DNA of 64,000 bases from Aristolochia californica (GCA_029961685.1 JARWKL010000013.1:25636922-25700921), one strand, 5' to 3'. Positions 44,956 to 56,579 are shown, counted from the stretch's first letter. Made by a program: numbers and translations. The notes: generated by a model from the letters alone, not told the origin.

Positions 44956-46434
44956 CTCACCGCCCTGCACCAAACAGGTACCTGGGAGTTGGTTCAACTT
45001 CCTCTGGGTAAGCATGCTATTGGTTGTAAATGGATTTTCAAAGTCAAAACTCAATTTGATGGTACACTTGAGCGATACAAAGTTCGGTTAGTTGCTAAAG
45101 GATTCTCCCAAACTGAAGGCCTTGATTATGATGAGAATTTTGCTCCAATTGCTCAAATGAAGACCATTCACACCTTGATTTCTATTGCAGCTGTTCAAAA
45201 ATGGCATCTTCATTAAATGGATGTTAAAATTGCCTTTTTAAATGGTGATTTGACAGAGGAGGTATATATACGGCCACCACCAGGCCTTCCTCATCCTGCT
45301 GGTTATGTTGGCCGTCTTCGACGGGCTTTATATGGTCTCAAACATGCTCCTCGCGCTTGGTTTGCGAAGTTCAGTTCCTCTTTGATCTGTCTTGGCTTTG
45401 TTGCTTCCAACTATGATTCTGCCATGTTCATTCGTAAAACTGTTGTGGGGCATATTGTGGTCCTTCTATATGTTGATGATATGATTGTGACTGGTGATGA
45501 TGAAGCTGGCATTGCAGACCTTAAACAACAACTTCATTCTCTCTTTGAAATGAAAGATCTTGGATATTTACGGTATTTTTTGGGTATTGAAGTTGCCTAT
45601 TCTCCTGAAGGTTATATTTTGTCTCAATCAAAATACATCTCTGAAGTGATCAGTCGTGAAGGATTAACAGATGATCGGATTATGGATTCTCCCATTGAAC
45701 TCAATCATCGCCTTGGCCCTACAGATGGTGACTTGTTGTCTGATGTTACCAGATACAGAGAGGTAGTTGGGTCCCTAGTTTACTTGACGGTTACCCGTCC
45801 TGATATTACCCATGTTGTTCATGTGGTTAGTCAGTTTGTTTCTGCCCCTCGTACCACTCATTGGACAGTCGTTATTCGTATCTTACTTTACTTACGTGGC
45901 ACTGTGCATCATGACTTACTTTTGTCTTCCACCTCTGATTTGGTCCTCACTAGTTATTCTGATGCTGACTGGGCTGGTGATCCGACAGATCGAAAATCTA
46001 CTACTGGGTATTGTATCATCCTTGGTAATTCTTTGGTGGCTTGGAAGAGTAAGAAACAATCCGTTGTCTCTCGCACTTCTGCCGAGGCAGAATATCAGGC
46101 TATGGCAACCATTGCTGCTGAGTTAATTTGGTTTCGCCGATTACTTGAAGAACTTGGCTTTCCTCAACTGTCTGCTACCCCTATGTTTTGTGATAATCAA
46201 AGTGCCATTCAGATTGCCAAGAATCCGGTTTTTCATGAGCGTTCGAAGTATATTAAGATTGATTGTCACTTTATGCGGCATCACTACTTACAAGGCTCTC
46301 TCACCTTGCCCCATGTTTCCTCCACATCTCAACTTGCGGATGTCTTCACCAAATCGCATACAACTCCTCGTTTTCATCATCTCATAGGTAAACTTATATT
46401 ACTTGCCCCTTCAAAAGTTTGAAGGGGGGGGGGG

Positions 46435-46639
46435 GGGTAATATAAATATGTATATGTAAAGGGGCATACTTGTCTTTTTCCTTGGTCCAAGGACATACTT
46501 GTAAATTCCCTCTTCCTCTTTTTTTTTTTTTCGAATAGCTTTTTCGAATAGGGTTTCTCATGAACCCGACGGGATTTTTTGTAATTTGGATTCAGAGTTT
46601 GATAATGGAAAAACCTCTCTGAAATCAGAAAGATTTACA
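46435..46639 (+). repeat. Copia 3' LTR, 205 bp
   Basis: Matches the 5' LTR, with TGT at the start replaced by GGG next to the polypurine run and an 18-bp internal TTTTTCGAATAG-type duplication. Confidence 0.9.
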
Positions 46640-47212
46640 TGACGGACGTCGTATGAAATATCTAACTTTGAGCTGTTAAGCATCTCTCCCATGCATACCC
46701 TTAGGAGCATTCGCCAGTGCCCCATATGGAGCCCAACCCATTCCGTGAACCCCGCTCAATAACGCCATCGACCTAGGAGGCGCGTCGCGGTTGGAAAAAG
46801 TGGCGTCTTGGTCTTTGAGAAGCTCCTTCGCCAGGGATGGCGAGCTGACCACTACGAATAGCTTCTGGCCGAGCCAAAGGCTGATTATGGGGCCATACTC
46901 ACGAGCTAAACGAGCAAACCAGTTGTGGATATCCGGCTTCAAATAGGAGAGGTAGCTCAGAAAGGGCAGACCTCGCAGCCCCGGTGGTAATGGCAGCAGG
47001 CTTTTGTTGGTTTTCTTTGCGATATGCGCCCAAACTAAAATAGCCACCAGTGTCGTTACTAAGAACGGCCCCAAATATCTCCATTGTCCATTGCTGTGAT
47101 TGCTTCTTTTCACTGCCCATGACCACGCTGTTTGAGCGGCCTCCGTAAACCTGTTTTGAAGGCCCACAATTGTTGTTGTCTCCATTTTCGGGGAGAAGTA
47201 TCAGCGATCTCT

Positions 47213-47221
47213 CCTTTTATA
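47213..47221 (-). promoter_or_regulatory. TATA box of P450 copy 2 at a TRIM junction
   Basis: TATAAAAGG on the minus strand, as in the other copies, but the next bases upstream are TRIM LTR sequence (AAAGGCTCAAACC) where copies 1 and 3 have native promoter. Confidence 0.65.
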
Positions 47222-47912
47222 AAAGGCTCAAACCTTTTAAGGAAGTAACCCCACGAATCTTATACACGGACTGGCCCGGTCTATACAAACAAATATTCCA
47301 ATACTCCCCCAAAAGGGGAGTGACCCCACGAATGTTTTAGGGAAGTAACCCCACGGATCTTATACAACGACTAGCCCAGTCGATACAAACAAATATTCCA
47401 ACACTCCCCCATGGCCCGGTCGATACATACAAATATTCCAACACTCCCCCGCATGGCCCGATCGATACAAAAAAATATTCCCACACTCCCCCGTGGTTCG
47501 GTCGATACAAACAAATACGGGAAAAACCCGTGGAAAAATTCACTAGAAATACCTAGGACAAATTCCTAAAAAAACCCAGGACAAATTCGGTGGAAGCGGG
47601 ATTCGAACTCGGGACCAACCTGCTTTGATACCATGTTGAAACCAGTGCACAAAAGGCTCAAACCTGTTAGGAAAGCAACCCCACTGATCTTATACAAGGA
47701 CTAGCCCGGTCGAACAAATATTCCAACACTCGGGACAAATTCACTAAAAATACCTGGGAAAAATTCGGTGGAGCGAGACTCGAACTCGGGACCAACCTGC
47801 TATGATACCATGTTGAAAACCAGTACGCTAAAAGGCTCGAACCTTTTAGGGAATTAACCCTACAGATCTTATACAAGGACTGGCCCAGTCGATATAAACA
47901 AATATTCCAATA
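47222..47912 (-). mobile_element. Array of TRIM copies and LTR ends upstream of P450 copy 2
   Basis: Several minus-strand pieces of the TRIM at 17,756: full LTR-interior-LTR runs at about 47,585-47,912 (with primer sites read as GATACCATGTTGAAACC at about 47,628 and 47,806), plus four or five tandem LTR-end units of about 42 bp (GATACAAACAAATATTCCAA + CACTCCCCC) at 47,270-47,520. Such stacking suggests repeated recombination between copies. Confidence 0.78.
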
Positions 47913-47916
47913 GTAT

Positions 47917-49528
47917 GGCCATCCAGATGTAAACTTCATTAGAATTTAGCAACTTCAGTGAGTACAAAAAAAAAATCTGCATGATTTGTCTCCAAAAGAG
48001 ACACAAAGGGCTTAGATCAACCACAATCCATTCACCCTGCCATCACCGTTTACTTGTTAGCCACTCCGCCGAACACATCCTAATATCGATTAAATAAAAA
48101 AAGATGCTTAGCTACATTATTCATCAAGACTGGTCAGGCCCTTGACTCAAGAAGGCTACATGTCAAGCTATTCGAATCGGTCATAAGAGTGTTAATAAAT
48201 ATGATAAGATCTACTCTAAAGAAATTTTAGAGAAGACAAATGAGCATCATCAGCCTGTTACATCTGCAGAGCACAACTACATTAAAAAAAAAAACTGTTA
48301 GTTGCTAAGTTTCTTTAAAGGATTTGGTCAAGCAAATGACTTCAGAGGAGTTAAGGTGTCTGTAAGGCTCTTATAAAGTGCCTTGTTTAAGTCATTTTGC
48401 TGCCATTTACATTGCACATTGTTCTTCACATAGAGTACCCATATAAAGTGCCATGAAGGTTTGGAACCTATTACCTTTTCTAATGGATACTAACAACATT
48501 GTTAGTTCCCATCTTCCTTCTACATTGGGCATTGTTCAATTTGCATGATTAATTTCCCAAAAAAAATTGAGAACACTTTTGTTTATGAGGTAGAAGTGGT
48601 CATATAAGTATCACAGTATGGACCAAGTAATAGCAACTACTCCTTTACTTGACATAAAGAATACTGGTCTGGAACATCAAAAGTCTTCTATTTCTATCTC
48701 AGCCTCGAATAAACAATAACTTAAGCAGTTTGTGGGTGTCAGCATACAAAAGAAAATTTGAAAAAAAAATCAATAGAAAGAGAGAAGATTAGTCAAATAA
48801 AAAATAATTAGAAATTGATGTAGACGGGTCCGAAGCGGGTTGGTGAGAATATTTATAGACTAACCCTCTATAAGTATAAACAAGTCTATAAAGCGCTAAC
48901 ATTAACCTTATCCATGTCAAAATGATAATTTATTAAGAGAGGAGAAGAAGAGAGCTAATGAGGTGGTGAGATTGAGAGAGAGAGCCCCCCCTCTGCCTTA
49001 GTTTTAACTGAGGACCAACTTCTCTCTTGAGTGTATATTTTATATCATAAAAGTCAATATTAATTACAAGAGTGCCCTAAGCTCCTTATGAACAATTAAA
49101 GAAAACCTATAGTGACTAACTCAAAGAAACACAATATACTTCTTTACACTCCCTCACAAGCTAGTGGACCAAATACATCAATCACAGTAAGCTTGGAGCA
49201 TGATTGTTAAAGTAGACCATGATTTTTAAATACCTGAAGGAGTTTAGTTAATGAAAATAACTCCAACTCATACTTTTTGTCTAATAAAATGATAGTCAAT
49301 TTCAAATGTCATTTTTTATTCTCATTGAAGATTGGATTTATAGCTATGTGAATGGTTATTTGGTTGTCATAATGAAGCTGCAAAAGAGTTTTAGTTTGGC
49401 GAAAATGGTTTTCATGAAATTCAAGTGAGAAATTTGGATGTTTTAATTAAAAATAAATTAAAATTAAAATAATAAATTAAAAAAAAGTAAATTTGGATGT
49501 TTTAATTAAAAATAAATTAAAATACAGG
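47917..49528 (-). mobile_element. P450-flank unit 1 of block 2 (Copia 3' end and LTR-like)
   Basis: Starts GGCCATCCAGATGTAAAC. The minus strand near 49,290-49,400 reads a copia RNase H block (LHYDNQ-like, HIAINPIF-like, FEIDYHFI), followed by LTR-like sequence from about 49,150 (TGTAAAGAAGTATATTGTG) with TATAAAATATACACTC. The rest (47,950-48,900) has no recognised coding content. Confidence 0.6.
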
Positions 49529-49910
49529 TAGGCGTAAATCTTCAATTCAGTCATGTTGAATCGTTAACTTCATCGAAAGTGAAAGGGCAAAAGTCGATAG
49601 AAAGACTTGTCGGGAACGTCGATAGCCATAAAAAGTCTTATACAACACTCCCCCGTTTAAACCAGTGCGCTAAAAGGCTCGAACCTATTAGGAAAACAAC
49701 CACGGATTTTATACAAGGAGTCGATACAAACAAATATTCCAACATCTGGGACAAATTCACAAAAAATACATGGGACAAATTCGGTGGGAGCGGGACTCGA
49801 AATCGGGACCAACCTGCTCTGATACCATGTTGAAACCAGTGTGCTAAAAAGCTCGACCACGGATCTTATACAAGGATTGGCCCAGTCGATACAAATAAAT
49901 ATTCCATTAG
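49529..49910 (-). mobile_element. TRIM copy between block 2 flank units
   Basis: CTTCAATTCAGTCATGTTGA to AAAAGTCTT (native flank), then an inverted TRIM from about 49,650: degraded LTR, interior with GGGACCAACCTGCTCTGATA / CCATG (primer site), and LTR ending ATATTCCA. Confidence 0.72.
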
Positions 49911-51500
49911 GGCCATCTAGACGTAAACTTCATTAGAATTTAGCAACTTCAGTGAGTACGAAAAAAAAATCTGCTTGATTTGTCTTGAAAAGAGACACGA
50001 AGGCCTTAGATCAACCACAATCCATTCACCCTACCATCACCGTTTACTTGTTAGCCACTCCACCAAACACATCCTAATCTCGATTAAGTCAAACAAGATG
50101 CTTACCTACGTTATTAATCAAGACTGGTCAGGCCCTTGACTCAAGAAGGCGACATGTCAAGCTATTCGAATAGGTCATAAGAGTGTTAATAAATATGATA
50201 AGATCTAATCTAAAGAAATTTTAGAGAAGACAAATGAGCATCATCAGCCTGTTACATCTGCAGAGCACAACTACATTAAAAAAAAAACTATTAGTTGCCA
50301 AGTTTCTTCAAAGGATTCGGTCAAGCAAATGACTTCAGAGGAGTTAAGGTGTCTGTAAGCTCTTATAAAGTGCCTTGTTTCAGTCATTTTGCTGCCATTT
50401 ACATTACACATTGTTCTTCACATAGAGTACCCATATAAAGTGCCATGAAGGTTTGGAACCTATTACCTTTTCTAATGGATACTAACAACATTGTTAGTTC
50501 CCATCTTCCTTCTGCATTGGGCATTGTTCAATTTGCATAATTAATTTCCCAAAAAAAATTGAGAACATTTTTGGTTATGAGGTAGAAGTGGTCATATAAT
50601 GTATCACAGTATGGACCAAGTAATAGCAACTACTCCTTTACTTGACATAAAGAATACTGGTCTGGAACATCAAAAGTCTTCTATTTCTATCTCAACCTCG
50701 AATAAACAATAACTTAAGCAGTTTGTGGGTGTCATCATACAAAAGAAATTTGAAAAAAAATCAATAGAAAGAGAGAAAATTAGTCAAATAAAAAATAATT
50801 AGAAATTGATGTAGACGGGTCCGAAGCGAGTTGGTGAGAATATTTATAGACTAAGCCTCTCTAAGTATAAACAAAGTCTATAAAACGCTAACATTAACCT
50901 TATCCATGTCAAAATGATAATTTATTAAGAGAGGAGAAGAAGAGAGCTAATGAGGTGGTGAGATTGAGAGAGAGAGCCCCTCCTCTGCCTTAGTTTCAAC
51001 TGAGGACCAACTCCTCTCTTGAGTGTATATTTTATATCATAAAAGTCAATATTAATTACAAGAGTGCCCTAAGCTCCTTATGAACAATTAAAGAAAACCT
51101 ATAGTGACTAACTCAAAGAAACACAATATACTTCTTTACACTCCCTCACAAGCTAGTCGTCCAAATACATCGATCACAGTAAGCTTGGAGCATGATTGTT
51201 AAAGTAGACCATGATTGTTAAATACCTGAAGGAGTTTAGTTAATGAAAATAACTCCAACTCATACTTTTTGTCTAATAAAATGATAGTCAATTTCAAATG
51301 TCATTTTTTATTCTCATGGAAGATTGGATTTATAGCTATGTGAATGGTTATTTGGTTGTCATAATGTAGCTGCAAAAGAGTTTTAGTTTGGCGAAAATAT
51401 TTTTCATGAAATTCAAGTGGGAAATTTGGATGTTTTAATTAAAAATAAATTAAAATTAAAATAATAAATTAAACAACAGGTAAATTTGGATGTTTTAATT
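49911..51500 (-). mobile_element. P450-flank unit 2 of block 2 (Copia 3' end and LTR-like)
   Basis: Near-identical to the unit at 47,917 (period 1,994 bp). RNase H remnant on the minus strand at about 51,250-51,400; LTR start TGTAAAGAAG at 51,140 going down. Confidence 0.62.
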
Positions 51501-52140
51501 AAAAATAAATTAAAATACAGGTAAATTTAATTAAAATTAAAATTAATATAAAAAAATTTATGTGTTATAACCATTTATTTTTTTTAGTTCATCCAAAATT
51601 CATACTAATTTTTTTCAAATGGTTATTGTAAATATAGGTGAATTAATTTAATATTAAAAAAATTAAATAAGCTCATAAATGAGGGCATATTGCTTTCAAA
51701 TTCTGGATAAACTAAATTTAAAAGTCGAGTTAAAAAGAGCTTTTAAAATAGAGAAACTATTGCTATGCTGTCTAGAATCAACAATTTGGTAAATAGCAAC
51801 ATTATTCTAATCAAGTCATGTTAGTAATTTTACTCACTTTTCAATAGAAATAAACCAATTCTATCAAATGTAATATTCACTACTAATCAAAAGGTATCAA
51901 GTAATAACAATTTACAATGCATAAATGAAAATTAAACAATGATTGGCATTAAATTATGTTAATTAATATGAGAATTAAACAATGAGTGACCAAGAAAGAT
52001 GGATGCTAATAAGAGGTGAAATGAGGTCCGGTGAATGGCGATGGCGATGGAGACACCAAGGGGAGGGAATGAGAGGCGAATGAAAAGGATTTTCGAATAA
52101 GAAGTGAGGGGCAGTGAAGGCTAGGAATAGGCTCATTCTC
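51501..52140. other. AT-rich DNA in block 2, no gene recognised
   Basis: TTAATTAAAATTA-type sequence, then moderate complexity up to a purine-rich stretch (AGATGGATGCTAATAAGAGG). Conserved in block 3 (62,850-63,480). Confidence 0.5.
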
Positions 52141-52255
52141 TCTCATTTCGCCTTCACCTTCACCTAACACATGGCCTCACTTCATCCCCTCGGCTTCGTC
52201 TAAGCATCCATCACCATCGGCTTGCCTCTTCCCATCGTCACAATTCATCGTATTA

Positions 52256-52287
52256 GGGTAAACCCTAAACCCTAAACCCTATACCAT
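52256..52287. promoter_or_regulatory. Telo-box cluster (AAACCCTAA type)
   Basis: Three consecutive AAACCCT units. Telo-boxes are known in plant promoters and 5' UTRs. The cluster lies about 200 bp upstream of an exon-like fragment and is conserved at 63,608-63,638. Confidence 0.5.
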
Positions 52288-52439
52288 TGATCAAAATCGT
52301 ACAGCTGGAATAGCCGTTTCATATTTTTTGCAAACTGGGTTTCGTATTAGATAAAACCTGTCCTCTTTAGCCACCTTCACCTACAAACCTTGAACGTTTA
52401 TTTTCCTCCAAGCAGATTAATCATAGAATATGTGATTGG

Positions 52440-52850
52440 GAACTGTGAACAGTCCTCCAGTTGATTCCTTCAAAGCCCGGATATTTTTTCAAGAGAGTAG
52501 TTGACGAACGTGAAGCAGTGAAAGCTGCATTCATTTAATTAAAGATAGAGCTAAGATTGCTGACATGAAGCTGGAGATTTTCACTTTGGAGGAAACAGGA
52601 AACTGGGTATTGTTTCTGTTCTAACTTCCTTGTCGTAGAGCCTGTTAGATGAGTACCGGACGTCATGACATTGTCTTCCCTCGTCGCATCTTTTGTTGCT
52701 ATTTCAGGTTATTTTAAGTGAAACAATGACCCAGCCTATGATCCTTTTTGTTCTTATCTTGTGGGTATTTTCTTTTTTCATATTTCTGTCTTTTTCCTTT
52801 TATTACCTTCTTAGCTCAGATTAGTTCTCAATTGAGCCTTAAGCTTGCTA
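52440..52850 (+). pseudogene. Unidentified exon-like fragment (block 2)
   Basis: Readable pieces: FFKRVVDEREAVKAAFI, then after a frameshift DRAKIADMKLEIFTLEETGN W, a possible GT...AG intron (about 52,607-52,708), then VILSETMTQPMILFVLILWV and a hydrophobic tail to a stop. Protein-like composition and a plausible splice suggest a captured or decayed host gene. I do not recognise the family. The first part recurs at 63,790-63,960. Confidence 0.4.
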
Positions 52851-53101
52851 TTGTGTCTCAATATAGAGCAAAGTGTTATTAAAAAATGAAAAAAATATAC
52901 CTATTGTTGTTTATTCTATGAGTATTGGTGTGATATCTGGGTCTCTAAAATTTGATATTATATTTGCTAACACATAATTGTATAAGAAAAAATGGCCAAA
53001 TTTGTCTAATTTTTATAATTTATATTATTTATTAATCTAAAGTGATTTTATTGACCAAAATTTTAGCGTATAATGACTCATAAACATTAGTATAATAATT
53101 C
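52851..53101. other. AT-rich spacer up to the block junction
   Basis: No gene recognised. Block 3 begins inside satellite sequence at 53,102. Confidence 0.5.
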
Positions 53102-53119
53102 TATTTATCAGTCCATGTT

Positions 53120-53740
53120 TTATTAACTTCTATTTATTGTAATAAAATATAAATTTTATATATTAAATAATAAAAAATCATATCAGTATGTAAAGAAATA
53201 AGAAATTTTTAATTTTAAAATATTAAAAAAAATTATAATTTATATTTTAATCTTTTTAGTACCTTTCACTATTGATTTATTATATTTTCAAAACTTAAAA
53301 ATATTTTAAAAATTATTTTTTAAATTATTTTTATCTGTACCTATTTTATTACCTTCTATTTATTGTAATAAAATTAAAATTTTACATATTAAGTAATAAA
53401 AAATATTATCTTTATGTATTGAAATATGATATTTTTATATTTTAAAAATAATGGATTTTTTCAGTTTTTAAAAATATTATTTGTCGGTAAGTGTTTTATT
53501 ATCTTCTATTTATTTTAATAAATTATACAATTTATATAATTACTAATTTAAAAATTATTTTTTAATCTGTTTACTTCCTTTTATTATTGATTTCATATTT
53601 TTTCAAAAATTAAAAATATTGAAAAAAAGTTATTTAATTTTTTTAAATCTTAATTATCGGTACACATTGTATTACCTTTTATTTATTGTAATAAAATATA
53701 AATTTTATTTATTAATTAGTAAAAAAATTGAATTTAATTT
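53120..53740 (+). repeat. Satellite-like array (block 3, shorter)
   Basis: ATTACCTTCTATTTATTGTA variants at about 53,122, 53,348, 53,499 and 53,671. The first spacing (226 bp) shows about 80 bp lost against block 2. Confidence 0.8.
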
Positions 53741-53754
53741 TATTAACTCTTTTT

Positions 53755-54600
53755 GTTTCATTACTATAATCAACCAACCATAAAAAAAAACTATAAAACA
53801 AAATATAATAGGTGCACATCAAGAAATCATAAGAGACTAATTTCTTCCATTTCCTTACATCAACATTTCTGTAGATGCGTATACCTAGTGTGTGAAAGAA
53901 AAAAAAAGTGAAACATTTTGAATCATATCAGAAACACTAAAAAATAAATAAGTTTTGGTGTAACATTTTCTAAATTTCACTTTGATTTCAACTTTTAGTA
54001 ATCCAAAATCACATATTGAAGGTGCTCGGAAAGCGCCTTATCCCAAAGATACACTTAGTTCTCTCATTTATGCTTGCCTTTTTCCTCAGATTCAAAAACC
54101 ATAAATGAAATTTCCCTCTCTTATCCTTTATCGTAGACCCTCAAAACCAAATTCCAACTCCCAACTATCTCCAAAATTAAACCTCAGAACTTCCCAAAAG
54201 TACCTAAAGAATCATAAACAAAAGCTAAGAGGAACTTCCCAAAGTAGTAGCAGAAAAGAAAATTAAAAATTCCTCTACACTAAAGACCCTTAACATCAAC
54301 ATCATAGTAAAGCATTCCCGAGCATGAAATATATTAAATAAAAAAAACTACTCCAAAAATCATTCATACCTATACAATGTCTGTTTTATTCTTGCAACCT
54401 CTACACTCAAATGAGTTCTTTTTAAGGTTTACAATGGCAATCAACAACTGACAAGAAACATAAATTGCATAAAGCATAACCTATGATTATACAACACCAA
54501 TAGAGGACCCAAAACATTTGTTCCACCCTAAGCCAAAACTAAAAAAAAAAGAAAAACATACTACTATACAAAACAATCATGGTATGCAGCAAGCAATCAC
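53755..54600. other. Unidentified conserved segment (block 3)
   Basis: Counterpart of 34,390-35,270 with few changes and one about 20-bp deletion (ACAAATAGAGTCATGG missing). No protein recognised. Confidence 0.4.
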
Positions 54601-54619
54601 CTATCCATTACTAACACAT

Positions 54620-55707
54620 TTAATTTAGTAATCATAGTTGCTAGACCTCAATGTTGTATACTTGACTTATCTTTCAATCGAGTATTTTCTGAAATAAAAT
54701 TACATCTGGGACTTATCTTCAAATATTTGATCTACGCTGATATTTTTTTTTTTGTTGAGTTTGAAATATCTATCATTCTAGAAGCACCATTGTGATATCT
54801 GGTATTTATCTCTCGAGCATCTTCATATATATCTGGGTATCCAATAACTACTTCAATTCTATCATTATGAACCCCGGCTTCCAATATCTCATCTCCCTCA
54901 TGGCCACTAGCAATTGACATATTTTTGTTAACATCACACTCAATATCCTCTAAATTAATATAATTATCACTAAAACTATCACTATCATCATCACCGACAA
55001 CCTTGAATACACACAATAATAAACATAAAAATCCGGGTAGGGATAACATAAACATCACACATTTAACAACGAATGGATATTTGAAATTACATGGGTGAAG
55101 ATGTTCCACCCTCAAATAGTGATGCCATAGGCAAGGGGTTCAAAAACACTACTTCACGCCCTTATGTATTGAACCTATATAAATAATAGTTAGTTTTTAA
55201 AAACAAGTCATGTAAACTTATTACGATTCATATTATGAATATACAAATATAAATACCTAATCCTCTGTATCATCATATCTACATGGTAATTCTTGGGGAT
55301 AAGATGATTCACCAATAACGTCCCGATTCCTCGTACCTTCTCTTCCATGGGCTCTTTGTGTTAAGAAATTTTTCTAAGTAAATCTCAACCATAGATTTAT
55401 TACTTGAAGCAAGCTCAAATAATTTAATCAAATCATGATCATCTTCCACATAAAAGATAGTAAAACCCTGTGAGAAAGTGGAACTTTGGCTTTAATAAGC
55501 ATTGGGTGAGTATCACCATCCAACCCCTTCGACTCTGTACATCATTACTAAGAACTCACTAAAATTAGTCGAAACTGCAATCCTTTTGATTTGTGATTGA
55601 CCTTTATAATAACCATCAAAATATTTTGACTTCTCGTTAAATTTTCCATTATATAAACTAAAGAACTCAACAATTGATGCCATATTATCTGCAAAATCTA
55701 CATACAT
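54620..55707 (-). pseudogene. MULE transposase N-terminal fragment (block 3)
   Basis: MYVDFADNMASIVEFFSLYN then KGQSQIKRIAVSTNFSEFLV, a frameshift, and the separate ORF 55,115-54,732 with GDDDSDSFSDNYINLEDIEC and EILEAGVHNDRIEVVIGYPD. Same truncation as the block 2 copy. Confidence 0.78.
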
Positions 55708-55739
55708 TAGTAAGAGTCTCTTTATGTAAAAAGATACCT

Positions 55740-56490
55740 AAGTCCTATTTTTTTACTAGTTCTAAAAATGCAAAAACACACCTAAGTATAAATTCATCGA
55801 ACACCCTTGGTAGAGCCCTATATGATTTCGCAGTCACTACAAACCGTACCTCACCAATGATGGGGGCCGGGTTTCGTTGGCTAATGAACGCCCGTGCAAG
55901 CGACTGAGCCTAGTTTGAACTGGATTCAACCCACACTCCATTACCCAACCTACTCATAACCAGACTCTCTACCCGTCTCAGTAACTAGGGAAAACACATG
56001 GAAACTCAATAAAATATAGAAAAAAAAAAACATATGGTGGATATTTATAACCCACACTCCATACAAATTCAAAATTATTCAACAACATTCTTAACATTTA
56101 AAAATTAATCAAAATAATTCCATAGCAGATGACTAGTCTTTACAATGCAAAAACACTTCTAAGTCCAAATTCACCGAATACCCCTGGTAGAGCCCCATAT
56201 CACTTCACAGTCACTACAAACCATACCTCGTCAGTGATGTGGGTCGGGTTTTATTGGCTAATGGATGCTTGTGTAGACAACTCAACCTAGTTTGAACTAT
56301 ACTCAACCCACCCTCCATTACCCAACCTACTCTTAATCGGACTCAATCCACCCTTGGTTAGCTAGGCTACTCTTAATAAAACTTTGTACCCATCCTAGCA
56401 ACTAGCGTAAATACAAGAAAACATAAACAGAAAAACAAAACCCATGTGGTGGATATTTATAATACCGGAATCTCCTCACCACATGGCACT
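55740..56490 (-). repeat. Two inverted units of the MULE long repeat (block 3)
   Basis: Same two units as 36,390-37,150. Confidence 0.78.
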
Positions 56491-56579
56491 TCAAATTTAT
56501 TTAATTGCAACTTGCAACTAAAAATCCTGCAAATCTTATCTCAATAGAGTAAAGTACAATTTCATAAATATGAAACCGA

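Larger units (their letters stand above)
39701..46422 (+). pseudogene. Copia gag-pol (decayed, interrupted by hAT)
   Basis: Gag starts MDSISHDMKVISIRLNGSNY (UBN2 type: NGSNYSLWKFVMRNFL, ETAKEIWDYLETLY), with an in-frame stop at 40,032-40,034 and a frameshift near 40,497. Protease WILDSGATHHMT (about 40,870) keeps DSGA. Pre-integrase LWHTRLGHVS; integrase keeps HSDVWGP, RSDTGGEY and NGVAERNHRHLIE (D, D, E), with a frameshift near 41,930. The hAT splits the start of reverse transcriptase (NDELTA | LHQTGTWELVQLP). After it: VRLVAKGFSQTEGLDY, a stop at 45,214, MDVKIAFLNGD, LYVDDMIVTGDD, then RNase H SDADWAGDPTDRKSTTGYC, TSAEAEYQAM, FCDNQSAIQIAKNPVFHER and LADVFTKSHT. The 45,217-46,422 part is one clean ORF. 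Confidence 0.9.
38935..46639 (+). mobile_element. Ty1-copia retrotransposon inserted in P450 copy 2
   Basis: 5' LTR 38,935-39,121 (TGTTAATGTAAATATG ... GATTTACA) is followed directly by TGGTATCAGAGC (39,122-39,133). The G-rich polypurine tract (46,421-46,434) precedes the 3' LTR 46,435-46,639. Target duplication CGGCG (38,930-38,934) and TGACG (46,640-46,644) differ by two transitions. About 5.3 kb without the nested hAT, a normal copia length. About ten substitutions plus an 18-bp duplication separate the LTRs, so it is not very young. The plus orientation is opposite to the P450 gene. Confidence 0.93.
37767..47185 (-). pseudogene. Cytochrome P450, CYP706-like, copy 2, disrupted by a Copia insertion
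   Basis: Exon 2 is 38,399-37,767 and is still open, with AGNDTTW, ExxR, PERF and FGSGRRICPG. Exon 1 is split: 5' part 47,185 to 46,645 (target duplication to 46,640), 3' part 38,934-38,498, with a 7.7-kb Copia between. Two further lesions are seen against copies 1 and 3: a 2-bp deletion near 46,717 (GCCAGTGCCCC for GCCAGCGCGCCCC) shifting the frame after APYGA, and a 4-bp deletion near 38,817 (in GGSVAEEE) shifting it again. The hinge reads PPGLRG, not PPGPRG. The promoter is cut by TRIM sequence next to the TATA box. No P450 can be made, though the 3' exon is little decayed, so loss is fairly recent. The GC-AG intron spans 38,497-38,400. Confidence 0.92.
33661..53101. repeat. Segmental duplication block 2
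   Basis: From TATTTATCAGT at 33,661 the order and sequence match block 3 from 53,102 (TATTTATCAGT), all the way to 52,646, which corresponds to base 64,000. Block 2 contains a 7.7-kb Copia that block 3 lacks. Block 3 begins exactly where block 2 ends, so the arrangement is head-to-tail. Compared by eye, 52,000-52,640 differs from 63,350-63,995 at roughly 10 bases plus a 6-bp indel. Confidence 0.88.

Noticed and set aside
44367..44960. ORFs up to 162 residues in the nested hAT
   Set aside because: Thr-Glu-Ala repeats and Arg-rich shadows; no hAT transposase motif (no hATC or RNase H-like residues).
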